DNA from: Laburnicola sp. R22_1
Lineage: Eukaryota > Ascomycota > Dothideomycetes > Pleosporales > Didymosphaeriaceae
Reading direction: 5' to 3'
Assembly (NCBI GenBank): GCA_014281115.1
Contig: JACONQ010000017.1
Location: 1,054,001-1,118,000 of the forward strand
DNA length: 64,000 bases
Shown here: positions 25,869 to 37,400 of the stretch, piece by piece
How positions within the stretch are numbered: position 1 is the first letter of the stretch
How the letters are laid out: the number at the start of each line of letters is the position of its first letter
Notes under the pieces: model-generated
Database searches by the model: none
What the model was told of the DNA's origin: nothing
Seen by the model: the letters and a program-made list of their open reading frames with translations, nothing else
Made by a program: the position numbers and the translations under genes

Positions 25869-27851
25869 CTATCGAGCACCACGGGTCCTTCCACGCCCTC
25901 TACCTCTCATACCACCTCTTCTCGCATTCCCCTGCGGTACTTGCCCTCTAACCCATATCTTGCCATCCTCGCTAGGATCCTTCCACCTCTCATCCAGTCC
26001 ACGACGTCTCGCAAAATCCTTCCTCGCCCTGTTCTCAGCCAGCCCTGACGATACGTCTTCTTGAACCAGCAAGTGCATGTCCACTCCCTCTTCGTTGCCT
26101 TGCTCGTACATTCCCAGGTTCAAGACGTCGTCGAACGGATTGTACGACGACTTGACATCAATTGAAGCGTCTGCGAAGCGAGCTATAGATTGCGAGATGA
26201 GTGGATCGGGATGTGGGTCGAGCACACTAACAAAGTTCAAGTTTTGAACTGTGTCTACCAAGCCAGCGTACAAGTTGGGAGACGTAGACGACGGGATCGA
26301 AAGGCTATAGACAGGCGAGTCTTCGTTGCGGGGCCTAGGTCTGGATACAGGCCTGTTTCGATTGGGTTGTGATGGATTGCGCGGGGTGAGGTAGACATTC
26401 CATCCGCCTGAGATTCGTGAAGTGACATTTCCAACATAGGGCGAGTCTTGAGAATCGACGATAGTATTGTATGCGTAGTCCTGACGCTTCGTTCTTGGTT
26501 TGGCGGGTATATGAATCGTGTGATATGCATGCGCTCCTGATAAACGCAAATCGAAAACTTTAAGCATGCTGTGCATGGAGCTGCCCGCAACGAAACGTTC
26601 CACACCTTGACAAGCAAGTGAATAGATGGCGGAATCGTTCGTGACGTCCCAGAAGAGTGTCTCATAGGCTCGTGGAGACCTCATGTCATGAAGCATGATG
26701 ATGCCATCATATCCTCCAGTCAGAAATACGTTGTTCGCTTCTGAGCCACCTTGAGATTCGGAGGATACAGGAACGATAGGATACACAGATGTGTTGCGGC
26801 GCACAGACGGGTGCCCATTCCAGTTTTCAGAAGCAGCAAAGCTGAATTTGCGAAGCGGCGTGGAAAGCAGTCCATCAGGAGTAATCTCATAGACTTGAAT
26901 AGGTTCATGCGATTGACCTACCCCAATAGCGACCTTGCTGTTTGATATAAAACTGCAAGTCCAGATGCGACCGCGGGGCATAATTGGCCTCGCTTGGCTA
27001 ATAGGCTGGATGGGGGTTTCACTAAAATGATGGCGGATAACGGGGTAGAGGGCTAAAGTAGCATCGCCAAGCGCGGCTGCCATTAGAGGTTCCGTGGCAG
27101 AAGAAACTGAGATAGAGCCCACAAATCGACGTTCGGTATCATAGAGTTGCTCCTGCGCTGCCCGTTCTTCGACCCCTGCGCTTAACATGGACAGTCGGCC
27201 AGCCGCTGTCCCGAAGACGATGTTTTCATAACCAGGGTCCTTTTGGTGTGGCCGCAAAAGCTTCACTGGCCCAATGTCGTCTTGGCCTTCCTTGCTTTCC
27301 GGGACCTTGTATGTATACCAAGCACTCGGATGCGAGAATAAGCCGTGCTCGAATGGGCTCTCTGGGTCGTTGTTCATTTCTTCCCATCCTCTTGTGGGGT
27401 TGGAAGCCGTTCTTTTGACTCTCATGACGACATTTGTACCAGCACACCATGCTAGTACTTCTCTCCTATCCGCCCACGCGCCATTTATCTCCTCATAGCT
27501 GTCGACACTTGGTCGGTAGCCCATAGTCTGACTCTGCGGGGCTCTCCATATCTTTCTGTGTCCCGAGTTGAGACTGGTGACAGGCATGTTGGGCTCCACG
27601 TATCGGGCAGTGAAAGCTCTCCTGTTCCAGTTGCGATACAGTGTAGTTAAGCCGTGGACTGCGTTCCGAGCGTCGCCGTCTAGGCCCAGCAGTCCAAAGC
27701 GACCCCTCTGGAACGCTTTCCATCCGTCAAGCTTCACAAAGCCGTTTAGGCTGTTACAAGTCAGAGCCAGATGCACAACATCTTTGGGGCGGTCCAGATG
27801 GTTCGCCACGAGAGCGAGTAGCTCGTTCGGCAGCGCGTCGAGTGCTGCCAT
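25869..27851 (-). CDS. F-box protein with WD40-like repeats and a C-terminal RG-rich tail
   Basis: A single exon encodes 660 residues. Residues 5-50 (LPNELLALVANHLDRPKDVV... LTCNSL) are an F-box, which would bind Skp1 within an SCF ubiquitin ligase. The middle, about 200-580, contains beta-propeller-like segments such as NNVFLTGGYDGIIMLHDMRS and VERFVAGSSMHSMLKVFDLR, which read as degenerate WD40 repeats for substrate binding. The C-terminus is Gly/Arg-rich (GGMRGRGRGRTRGAR), as in RNA-binding RGG tails. The overall plan matches F-box/WD proteins of ascomycetes; the substrate is unknown. It is divergently transcribed from the G-alpha-like gene with about 820 bp between starts. Confidence 0.88.
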   Translation of the reverse strand: MAALDALPNELLALVANHLDRPKDVVHLALTCNSLNGFVKLDGWKAFQRGRFGLLGLDGDARNAVHGLTTLYRNWNRRAFTARYVEPNMPVTSLNSGHRKIWRAPQSQTMGYRPSVDSYEEINGAWADRREVLAWCAGTNVVMRVKRTASNPTRGWEEMNNDPESPFEHGLFSHPSAWYTYKVPESKEGQDDIGPVKLLRPHQKDPGYENIVFGTAAGRLSMLSAGVEERAAQEQLYDTERRFVGSISVSSATEPLMAAALGDATLALYPVIRHHFSETPIQPISQARPIMPRGRIWTCSFISNSKVAIGVGQSHEPIQVYEITPDGLLSTPLRKFSFAASENWNGHPSVRRNTSVYPIVPVSSESQGGSEANNVFLTGGYDGIIMLHDMRSPRAYETLFWDVTNDSAIYSLACQGVERFVAGSSMHSMLKVFDLRLSGAHAYHTIHIPAKPRTKRQDYAYNTIVDSQDSPYVGNVTSRISGGWNVYLTPRNPSQPNRNRPVSRPRPRNEDSPVYSLSIPSSTSPNLYAGLVDTVQNLNFVSVLDPHPDPLISQSIARFADASIDVKSSYNPFDDVLNLGMYEQGNEEGVDMHLLVQEDVSSGLAENRARKDFARRRGLDERWKDPSEDGKIWVRGQVPQGNARRGGMRGRGRGRTRGAR

Positions 27852-28671
27852 TTTTAGAGCAGGGTCCAGTTTCCGGGGCGCGGGGACGGAGGTGGAGGCA
27901 GGGATACAAGGGCATGTAGACTGTAGATGTAGTTGGTGCTGGATACCAAAAGCTTAGGCGCGGCGACGACGCGTATTTACAGTGGCTGTTTGAGCACAAC
28001 GTGGAGGAGTACAAGTAGCGACCGACTGTTGTAGCAAGATGACGCACACGGCCACGGCGCCGTGAGTCACGTACCGTATCGATAACGCAGATTCTGCAGG
28101 CACAGATTGCAGCCGTCAAGACGTCCACAAGTACACACGTCGGCGCCCCTATGCCATGCTCCTGTGCCAACGCCCCCTGCCTGCACCAACCCGAGACGCG
28201 TCGGGTCCCCGCGTGGCTGAGGCCCTGAGTCCCTGACAAAGGGCGACACGTGATCGGCGGCCTACCTGCCCAACTCTGCACACCCACAACGCCGCGCGCA
28301 GCGACGATGCTTGTACCCACTGACTCGTGGACGCTTTTCTACGTACCATTTCACTTCGGCCGCCAACCATGCAATTGCTAACATGGCGAGCCGCTGGCTA
28401 CGAGCGCCGGCTCTCTACATGGCAGCGCCGCTCCAGCTGCCATTATTGCCTAAAAGGCGGACCCCGAGCGTGCAGGACCGGGCATTTCCCTATGCTCACA
28501 CCCAACCCCGGTCCAAACGCCGCTGAGCCTCCCGGAAGCGCCAGCTCGCCCACCCACTCCCATCTCGCATGCGCTGGATACAATGCGCGCCATTGCTGAT
28601 CTACCAACCGCGATACCCACTTCCCCCTCCTCCTCCTCCCCGGCGCCAGCTTTGCGCCCACGAGATCCGCC
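27852..28671. promoter_or_regulatory. Divergent intergenic region between F-box and G-alpha-like genes
   Basis: Both start codons face away from this 820-bp segment. It ends in a pyrimidine tract (CCCCTCCTCCTCCTCCCC near 28623) immediately upstream of the G-alpha-like start, common in fungal promoters. No other element is clear. Confidence 0.5.
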
Positions 28672-30591
28672 ATGTCCGACACGGCCGCCGACGACAAGAA
28701 GGTCTTTGGCCTCATGAACACAGTCGCCGTCAACCTGGACAGGCTGCGGGCGAGCCTCGACGCCTTGCGACAACTCCACGATCGGTGGCGGGACGACAGC
28801 GGCACCTCGATCAATCTCATCGCGCAATTGTCCGCCCTGAAAGCGAATCTGGCCGAGATGCAGGACTGGATGAACTATGCAATTAACGAAATGCACCCGC
28901 AGCTGCTCAATGATCTGCATCTGCTGATGACCTCGTGTTCCTTGCTGGTGCGCAACCTGGATGTTTTGATCGCACAACTCCGCCAGCCCGACCATGAGAA
29001 GCCAGACTGGGCTCTCAAATTAAAATTCAGAGTTGGGAGTCGGTCCATGAATAGATTGCGGGGTGTTGCGAAACGACAAACAGATGCTGTGAGCCTGCTG
29101 CTCGCAGCCTGCAAAACGTGAGGCTCACCGCGCCTCTCCCATCCATTACCAAGTCTAATAATTTCTAGTCATACCACAGCGCAGCGAAAGATTTTATTGC
29201 ACAAGAGCAGGCAAATCAGGAAAGAAGACGCCTCATCACATACCACGTTGGTCCGGACGTCGAGAGTTGACGGTCAATGTATCAAAGCGCTCACGCACAT
29301 GTCTCGGATGATACAATGGTTCAGATTACTATTTTACATTAAGCTCCTGGGAAAAGGGTCAGATGAGCCGCCCACCGAGCAAGACTACCTGGACGCCGCT
29401 GCAGCCATGCGTTCAGAAGCCATCGACCGCCAATTAGAAACAGATGAGGTCTCTCTTCGGCGCGAGACGAAGCTCGTTCTAGTGGGCCAACCAAACAGCG
29501 GAAAAGAACTCATAATGCGACAAATGAAAGTCCTTTATGAAGAAGGATACCCGCGAGAAGAGCGCATGCAATACCGCATTGCCGTCCGATCAACCGTCCG
29601 CCTTATCATCCACTCCATCATCGACCTCCTTAAAGACACGGGCATTATACTGTCCGAAGACCTCACGCAAGACTTTGCTGTCCTCCTCCACGAAGTCGAA
29701 ACGATAGACATGAATCGCATAACACCCGCTGCCGTTCACGCAGTCACCAACCTCTGGACCTCTCCCGAATTTACCACCGTTTACATTAAGAACTTTGAAA
29801 TCGACTTCCCACAGTACGCGCCTTACTATGCAAACGACATTGCCCGCTTCGCTGCAGAAGACTACCTCCCCACCGAGGCAGATATCATCCGCCTCAACCT
29901 GCCCGCTGGCGGCATCAAAGAGCTACGTTTCAACTGGGACACGCTCGGCGTGCACCTGTTCAACATCAGCGGCTTCATCCCCGACCAATTCCGCAAGCGC
30001 TGGTTCCACCAACTCGAGGGCGCAACAGCCCTCATCTACACCGTCGACGTATCCACCTACGACCGCCCCTATCTGGGCCAATCGACCGAATCCCAGCTCC
30101 TAGACGACTTCGCCACCTTCGAGTCGTGGGCCAACTCCCCAAAATTCACAGGCTCCTCCGTCATCCTGCTCCTCAACAACTTTACCCGCTTCCGCGAAAA
30201 ACTCCCCCACGCCCCACTCGAGACCTTTTTCCGCGACTACGCTCCTCCCCCGTCCTTACCAGCGTCGTCGCTTACACCGAGCTCCGAAGCGGAAACCTCG
30301 GCGCGCCAGTACATCCTGCGCCGCTTCAAAGACGTGAACCGGAATCGGCTGTCGATCTATTCTTTCTGGGTCGATCTGGACATGAGCGATAACCAGCACT
30401 TGTATGCGGCGCTGAAAAAGACGCTGTTGCATATACAGCAGCGCAAGGCGCGGAGCGAGATTTGGGATCGCGGTAGTGTGGGGAGAGATACACCCAAGGG
30501 GCATAGGCGGGACTCGAGTGGTGCGTCGCGGAGTAAGGCTGGTTCGTCGCAGGCGCTTGGGAGTCAGTTTTCTACGTATTCGCGCTCATGA
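28672..30591 (+). CDS. Degenerate G-protein alpha-subunit-like protein (predicted pseudo-GTPase) with extra N-terminal helical region
   Basis: Exons 28672-29117 and 29169-30591 (intron 51 nt, GTGAGG...CTAG, phase 2) give 622 residues. Residues 1-110 form a predicted alpha-helical region (LDRLRASLDALRQLHDRW... LLVRNLDVLIAQL) absent from ordinary G-alpha. From residue 249 the G-alpha pattern is clear: KLVLVGQPNSGKELIMRQMK replaces the P-loop, EADIIRLNLPAGGIKE switch I, FNISGFIPDQFRKRWFHQLE switch II, YDRPYL...LLDDFATFESWANS the following helix, and LLLNNFTRF the NKxD loop. Aligned by eye, the catalytic Arg, the switch I Mg-binding Thr, the switch II Gln and the Lys and Asp of NKxD are all replaced; the P-loop Lys is kept and the following Ser is Glu. 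The C-terminus is a Ser-rich tail. I infer a regulatory or scaffold role without normal GTP hydrolysis. Confidence 0.85.
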
Positions 30592-31212
30592 TTGGGATGC
30601 GGCGTACTTACTTGGACATGATGGGGGGTTTTTGTTTGTTGGAATGGGTGGGCTTCTGGGGGAAGACGGGGAGTGTGTGGCGTTCTATCTCATGTGTATT
30701 TATGGAGGAGAGATACCTTGTTCTTGGTGAAAGTAGGGATGAAGAGGTGGAGAGATGGCGTTTCATCAATCTTTTTATCATGTACGTAGGCTACGCTTGG
30801 GACATTGGTCTTGATGGATGGAACGATGGATGGATCGACGATAATGTAAAAGGACGGCTCTGCATATCTGTTTAAACTGCTTGTTCAATAAGCGAAAAGT
30901 GCCCATCGTCTAAACATGCGCATCATAAACAGTATTTTAGTCGTTTACCACTATCAGTGGCCGTACTCCTCATCCAAGCGCAACAACAACGTACTTTTCC
31001 CTCTCGAAACGCACCCCACAACTTTCAACTTCTCAACAGTTCAACCAACCATCGTCCAATCGAAAAACACCTGCACACCTTCTCCATCAGAGCAAGACCC
31101 TTCCCCTCCTCGTTGAAAAAAACAACAACAACATACCCACCCCCCTTCACCTCACAGACTCCGTACGTACGTAACCCCCGCCCCACCATACGTCCCAAAG
31201 CACCCGATACAT
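30592..31212. other. Convergent intergenic region
   Basis: About 620 bp between the 3' ends of the G-alpha-like and NRAMP genes. C-rich, A-rich low-complexity stretches occupy 31080-31200. No gene is supported; overlapping frames are shadows. Confidence 0.5.
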
Positions 31213-33359
31213 CTACGCCACGCCCATCCCCACCAACACCAAAAGCGCCACATTCATAACAACAATAACTCCCCAAATCACCACCGCGAACCCAGCCGTA
31301 ACCCAATGATTCCTCATCTGCACGCACCTCTCCGTCCCATCCCCATCCCCATCCGCATCCACGCCCACCTCCCTCACAGCAACCCGCATATACTTCGTGC
31401 GACACGTGAACCAGATAAGCGGCGCGCTGACAAACGGAAGAATAACGCTGAGCACCACCTGCGAGGCCTCGAGCGCGCGTCCGAGACCCTCGCGTCCGAC
31501 GGCGCCGGCAATGATGATCGAGGGCGTGATGCTGATGGAGCGCGTGATGAGGCGGCGGAGCCAAGGCGCGAGCTTCCAGTTGAGTTGGCCTTCGGATACC
31601 ATTTGGCCTGCTATGGTGCACACGATGCCGGCCGACGTGCCGCTGAGCAGCAGGGCGAGTGCAAACATGGTACCTGCCACCGGCGCGATGGACGTCGCTA
31701 ACAAAGCGTGGATGGAAAAGAGGTCGGCGCCGTCGGCTTCGGGTTGGCCGTACAAGGAAGCGCCGGCGACGATGAGGATGGCGCTGTTGACGAAGAGAGC
31801 AAAGGTGAAGAGGGAGATGGCTAGCTCGACGATGCTGTAGGACATGCAGGATTGGATGGCGGCCAGAGAGGGCTTGTATTTGATTTCTGAGGTGATGGAC
31901 GCCGTGTCTGGGGTGTTGGTGGTGGAGTTTGCCTCGTCGGTGTCGGGGTTGGGGAGGGTCGAGTTTGCTTCGTCGAACTCGCGGAGGCGGGGTTGGACGA
32001 TGCCGCTTCCGAGATAGAGACTGTGGGGCATGACGGTTGCACCGAGAATACCGCATGCTTGATAGAGGCTTTGTAATGTCAGCCATGACCGTTTCATCAA
32101 TACCGGAGAACTCACGCTTGCGACTGTATGAGGGTGGAGGAAGGGAGGAATCCGTGGAAGACATCGCCCACAGGCGCGTCGATCTTACTTAGCTCAAAGG
32201 CGAAGCAGATCACAACGCCGAGGACAAGACACATGACGAAAAACTCGAAAGCTCGCAGGGCCTTCATAGAGCCAGAGGGTCGATAGAAAATCAAGATGAT
32301 CAGAACGTCGACGATGGAAATGGCGCATCCTGCGACAAGAGGCACTTTTATGAGTATGTTGAGTGCAATTGCAGTGCCAATGACCTGTATTGGTGAGCGC
32401 GTGGTCACGATGTGTTCGGTCTTACAGTACTAGGACAAAAATTTGAGCACGATGTGTTAACCCAGGATAAGCAATAGCAAGGCCAACTGAGCTCAAACTT
32501 TCGTCCTGTAGCTGTAGTGGACGACATACCTCAGCAATATCAGTTGCAATAATGGCGGATTCTGCGAAGAAGTAAAGAAGGTAATTGAGCCAGGGGGGTA
32601 GGTGAGCCTTGCAGTTTTCAGCGAGGTTCAGGCCCGTGACAGAGCCCAGTTTGATGCACAAAGACTGGAGGAAGATGGCAAAGACATTAGACATTAAGAC
32701 GATGAATAGTAGCTTGAACCGGAAGGAGGCACCAGCAGCGACATCCGTGGCATAGTTACCTGGCTGGGTTAGCAAAGAGTATACCACACATACGTGGTCT
32801 AGGGGTGGATGTTGCAGGTGTCCACTACAGTACTGGGAGAAAAGTTTGAGTACAATATGTTACCCCAGGATAAGCAATACCAAGGCCAAACGTACTCAAA
32901 CTTTGGTAGGAGAATTGAGAGGGGCGTACCGGGATCAATATACGCAACAGCGACCATGAAGCCCGGCCCGACAAATTTTGCGTACTTGCGCAGGACACCC
33001 AGCGCTTTCTGGGAGAAGCCGCGACCAGGTGCAGAGCGATCAGGCGCTTGGCCACGGCCAGCACCAGCAATTTCCCTCACAGCACCAAACTTGTTCGCTT
33101 TGCCCTCTCCCTCAGCGACGTTCCCCATGCCACCGAGCGCCTGGGGCCGGGTCACGCTCTGCTCTTCCTCGGCGTGTTGTTCCATCTGTTCGCTCTCGTT
33201 GGTGGGCCCGTTTGCGGGATCTATCCGGTGGTCTTGTTGGAGTCGTGCGTTGGCGACGTTGTTCATGTCTGCTCTAGTGGTCGCATCGGCGTTGAGGGCA
33301 TTGGGGCTTTGGTTGTAGCCATCTGGCAAAATGGGGTCGACGCGCGACGGACAGTTCAT
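31213..33359 (-). CDS. NRAMP divalent metal ion transporter (SMF-like)
   Basis: Four exons (33359-32930, 32759-32530, 32384-32116, 32068-31213) join in phase to 594 residues. A hydrophilic N-terminus of about 120 residues precedes some eleven transmembrane helices. The metal-binding motifs are present: DPGN, with the Gly codon split by intron 1 (residues 142-145 or so), and MPH in GATVMPHSLYLGS. Family members are proton-coupled importers of Mn, Fe and other divalent metals at the plasma membrane, endosome or vacuole; location here is not decided. A loop of about 40 polar residues follows the MPH helix (NSTLPNPDTDEANSTTN). Introns 1 and 2 are unusually long (170 and 145 nt) and share a repeated element, whereas intron 3 is an ordinary 47 nt. 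Coding motifs look fully functional. Confidence 0.93.
32385..32529 (-). other. NRAMP intron 2, containing an introner-like element
   Basis: 145 nt, donor GTATGT and acceptor ATACAG, phase 0, inferred from the uninterrupted family sequence ATDIAE-VIGTAIALN. Positions 32423-32501 are the second copy of the 79-bp element, in the same orientation as in intron 1 and retaining an 11-bp stem with one G/T wobble. Confidence 0.8.
32760..32929 (-). other. NRAMP intron 1, containing an introner-like element
   Basis: 170 nt, donor GTACGC and acceptor CCAG, inferred from phase and the DPGN motif. Positions 32826-32904 are 67/79 identical (hand count, no gaps) to 32423-32501 in intron 2. The element contains a perfect 13-bp inverted repeat, AAAGTTTGAGTAC with GTACTCAAACTTT. 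The remaining 3' part of the intron is unrelated to intron 2. Confidence 0.8.
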
Positions 33360-34417
33360 GGCGGCGGTGCGGGCGCCCGAAGGCGAATCGGAATGTCTCC
33401 TAGGAATAGAGGAGCCGCAGACCAGGAGAGGAGAGGAGCGGCAGGCTAAAAGGTAGGGAGGAGGAGGAAGACGTCAGCGTGCCCGTGGTGGGATGGTGAA
33501 ATGTGTGGGTACGCTCCACCTATAAAGTGACGACGGGAGGCTTTCGACAAGTTAGTTTATAGCTGCGGAAGAGCGGCCGTCTTGGTAGCTGTTGGTAGAA
33601 GTCAGTGTGCGCCTTAGACCCCTCTCACAATGCCCACGTACAGTTGCCGACGTCGTTGCCGCTCTGTCCCGTTTAGTAGCCGTCCATCACGGTGCTGGAT
33701 TGCTTGCGTCAGATGACCCCGGACCGCGGACGCCATGGTGAGATTGTGGATGCGCACTCAATGACACGTTCATAGAGAGTGCGCGGCAAAGGGCACAAAG
33801 CTCGTTGGTTGCATCGTTGGGGGACAAAGAACCAAGCCCAGACACACACCACCACATGCGCGGGGCATGTCAGAAAAAGCCGCCGCCAAGGCAATGCAAT
33901 GCACGCCCGCCGTTGCTAATAGACACCCTCACTGCGGCGATGCTCGTCTCCGGGGTCATCACATTCAATCACATATCACATTCCAACATTCGACAGGCCC
34001 TCTTTCCAGCTAAGACATGTGCACACAGAGTGAGAGTGAACAGAAGTCTTTTATTCAAAAAGAACCACACGCATCTAAGTAATCTCCGCAGCTAAATATT
34101 CTCGAAAACACATCCTTCAAGTGCGCCTACTAAAGGGGCCTAGCAGAAAAGCCAAAAAGTAGTTTCATCCCATCATCAATCATGCCGCCTTTCTAGTCGC
34201 AAGAAGGAACCCAAACAAGCTGTGCCTGAATCAGAAACATGCCACATCTTGTCTCCCCTCCAAAAATAAATAAAAAATAAATGCATGCTCCACGACATAA
34301 CTCCTTTCGCCGTACAATGGTGCCTGGTCACTCACCTGCGGAAATGAAGATACAGCCAAAAAATATGGTCCCACAACGCCCTAAGATGCCGTGCTCAGCA
34401 AACACTGAACCCTACCA
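33360..34417. other. Intergenic, NRAMP promoter and Cdc24-like 3' region
   Basis: About 1.06 kb with no supported gene. The NRAMP promoter lies in its left part. The right part is A-rich and presumably includes the 3' UTR of the GEF. Confidence 0.5.
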
Positions 34418-37400
34418 TCACTGACAAAAGAGCTCAATCTCGCCCAGCTGCTGCCCGCCTGGATTGAGATCTCTTTGCTGTTCTTCCCATGTCTCAAAGG
34501 CCTCTTGCAAATCATCGTCCGTAGAGATTGTGACTTTGATGTCATCATCCAAATATTTCAATTTGACCTGGCCCGAGCCGAGCGAAACGCTGGTCGACCG
34601 CTGCAACTTGGCATCGATGCGGTCTTTGAGCGACTGGAAGCTGATGTTCGTGCTGACCACCAGTGTCATGGTGCTACCAGCAGCAGGGCAGTGAACCTTG
34701 ACTTTGAGTTGTGTGGGTATGCCCGAACGCCCTTCGTGCGCAGCTGATGTCTGGCCTGGCAACGGAGGTGACACGGTCCGCGAATCCATCGAGGCGGGCG
34801 TTAAAGTGCCTTGGCTACGCTCAAACGACGAGGCAGGCGTCATAGTCCGAGCCATCGGAACCATGCCGGGATCTCTGCGGACAGGACCTCCGTAATACTC
34901 AGGGTGAGCTAGCTCTGCAGCAGTCCGTTGCTGTATAAGACGATCTCTTTGGATAGCCGGCGACTGTGTCGCGGCCCGGGGAGGCATACCGTTCGGGGAA
35001 TTACTTTGGCTGCGATTCACGATGGCTGCATTGTAGGCGTAATGCGTAGGAAATGGGGGCATCTCTGGAACAGACGCTTGTTGGCCGTTGGGTAGCCGCC
35101 TTCCAGGCAAGTTCGCGTTGTGGATATCAGGACTGCTTGCTGCTCGCAAACGGCCTGATGTCATGCTTGCAGAGTTGGCGGGAGGCGGTAATGATGGGCG
35201 TTGCGTCGCTCGACCGGAAGGGATTGGACCGGGTCCCATAGAAGGCTCTCGAGTAACGTGGCCTCTGGCGGGGGCAGTATAACGGTTGTTTTCCTCATGA
35301 TAACCAGCTGGAGGGGCCTGTCGCGGGAAAGGGAATGTTCCAGCCGAAGAAGAGCTCGTTCGGGCATTTGAAAAGGTGGACATTGGAGATTCGGCTACCG
35401 GAGAGAAATAGGAGTCTTGGTTGCCGGAGTTGGCAAGCTGTTGAGTTCGCAGAGTTAGCGGGGCTTGGGGATAGCCCATAGGAAAACGTGGAGGTGGTAC
35501 CCTAGCATCTACCTCGCTGGCACTCTCTCCTGTAGTTGACCGAGAGCGCATTGCAGGGCTTGAGCTGTTTTGTTTGGTGCCGTAGTTGTCCTGTGGATTT
35601 CCGGGAACAACTGTATCCGCATCGTCCCCGTCATCGTCCTCATCGTTCTCGGTGTAGGGGTTCTCCAAAACTTGATCGCGCATATACGCGAATTGTGTAT
35701 CAGACGGCCTTGATTGTGTTGTGCTGCTGCTAGATCGCGCATGGTCCCTCCAGACGCGTCGTTGGGTATCCACCTGAGTGGCCCATTTCTTCATCGTTTC
35801 TTCACTGTTGAAGCGGATGACGAAATTCTCGATGCCGGGATCACCTTTCCAAAAGATTTGGCATGTGTAGGATCCTGTGAAATGTTAGAGACGAGATGTT
35901 TGCGGCATCTATACAAATTTACCTGGTTTCTGAAGTGAGACGGTTTCTGTGACATTCTGCATGAAAATGCGTCCTTTGAGTTGCAACCTCGACTTGCCCG
36001 ACTTCGTAATCTGCGATTTGTTCATCTTCTTCGCCTTGTTGGCACTAAGCTCTTTACAACAGAGCAAGATCATCTCGAAGAGATAGATTTTGTACTGCTA
36101 CCGGTCAGCATCAACAAATTGGAGCAAACCCGTTGCAAAGTTGGAGAAACCCGAAGGAAACCTGCAGCGTGAAACGTACCTCTCTTTCTTCATTTTTTCC
36201 GCCCATGCCATCGCCTTTGAGGACTGTGTATTGTCCATAAAGCAGAAGATCACCGAACCCTTCAATGCGGTGGCCCTTCCAGTCCTCGACCAAAGTTTTG
36301 AGCTCTTCAACGGCCTCCATGCGATCTTCCCGCGCTATGGATTAATACGGAAATGTTAATACGCTCCATACACAGCCTCTGAGCGCAGATCATCGAACCC
36401 TTCATTGAGAAATGTCCGAGATCGCCGTTTGAGTGGCCCTTCCAGCTTGGTCAATCGTTGAAACGGTTTCACAAGGAACGAGGGCAGTGTGGCAGTTGAC
36501 TGGACCATTTGCTGCATTTCGGCAGACCCGCCAGTCTCTCGAAGCTTCTCAAATTCTCGCACGGCGGCCTCTTCACTTTTTTTCTGATTTGCAATGTACG
36601 GTTCGTATACCTTAAAAGCGTCCTTGTACAGCACAAAGAGGTTTCCCCAGTTCTGCTCGGACGGGGGCTGAGCGTTGGTCTGTTCTACCCGGATGAGGAA
36701 TCGTCTTTGAAAGTCGAGCAGGGCATTCAGGTTGAAGAAAATATCGTGGATGGCGTCGCCCGTCACAGAACCCTTCTCTTCGACCAGTCGCTTGAATGAC
36801 TGTAGCATCTCTAGATGCTGCACGTATGTTCGCTCTGATGACACCAGTTCGGCGATGATGTGCTCTTTTCGAGTGCGCTTCTTGTTAGGGTCCGTAGCCT
36901 CGGCGGCTTCAACGTCGGTTGTGATGATACCCATCTGTACCAGGATGTCCAGCACGCGGTTTACCACTTTGACGACCTATCAGGTTGTTAGCATCCGGAG
37001 AAGCACCGATCGGGGCCACGTCTACCTTCACAAATCCAGTTGTGTCGTCGCCGTACAGATCTCCGATCATAAAGCAGTCCTCCGGGGGAAACTTGAGCTC
37101 CCCGATGCAGGCCTGCAGAAACTTGTAGGTTGCCATTTTTTCAAATTTCTTCGCGTTGTTCTCGTTCATGGCCGAGCTGTCGACGGATAGGCGCACCTTG
37201 GGCCCCAGGGCGTTGTATATGTCCATGAGCGGGAAGCCCCGCCGGAAGGTCCTCCACAGCAGCGTGACAGGGTCGGCATCGTCGTCGGCTTTGTCCTCCT
37301 CTTCGATGATCCAGCGCTCGAAGCCGGGGATGGAGCGCAGGCGCAGCTGCAGCTGCAGGCCGCTGTGGAAGAGCGAGGCGTCCTTGTCGGCGCGCTTGTT

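Noticed and set aside
28450..28995. 181-codon antisense frame across the start of the G-alpha-like gene
   Set aside because: Antisense shadow of a coding exon, without domains or conserved features.
31025..32164. 379-codon open frame on the minus strand
   Set aside because: It overlaps the last NRAMP exon in another frame and encodes a low-complexity Arg/His/Pro-rich sequence, typical of a shadow of GC-rich coding DNA.
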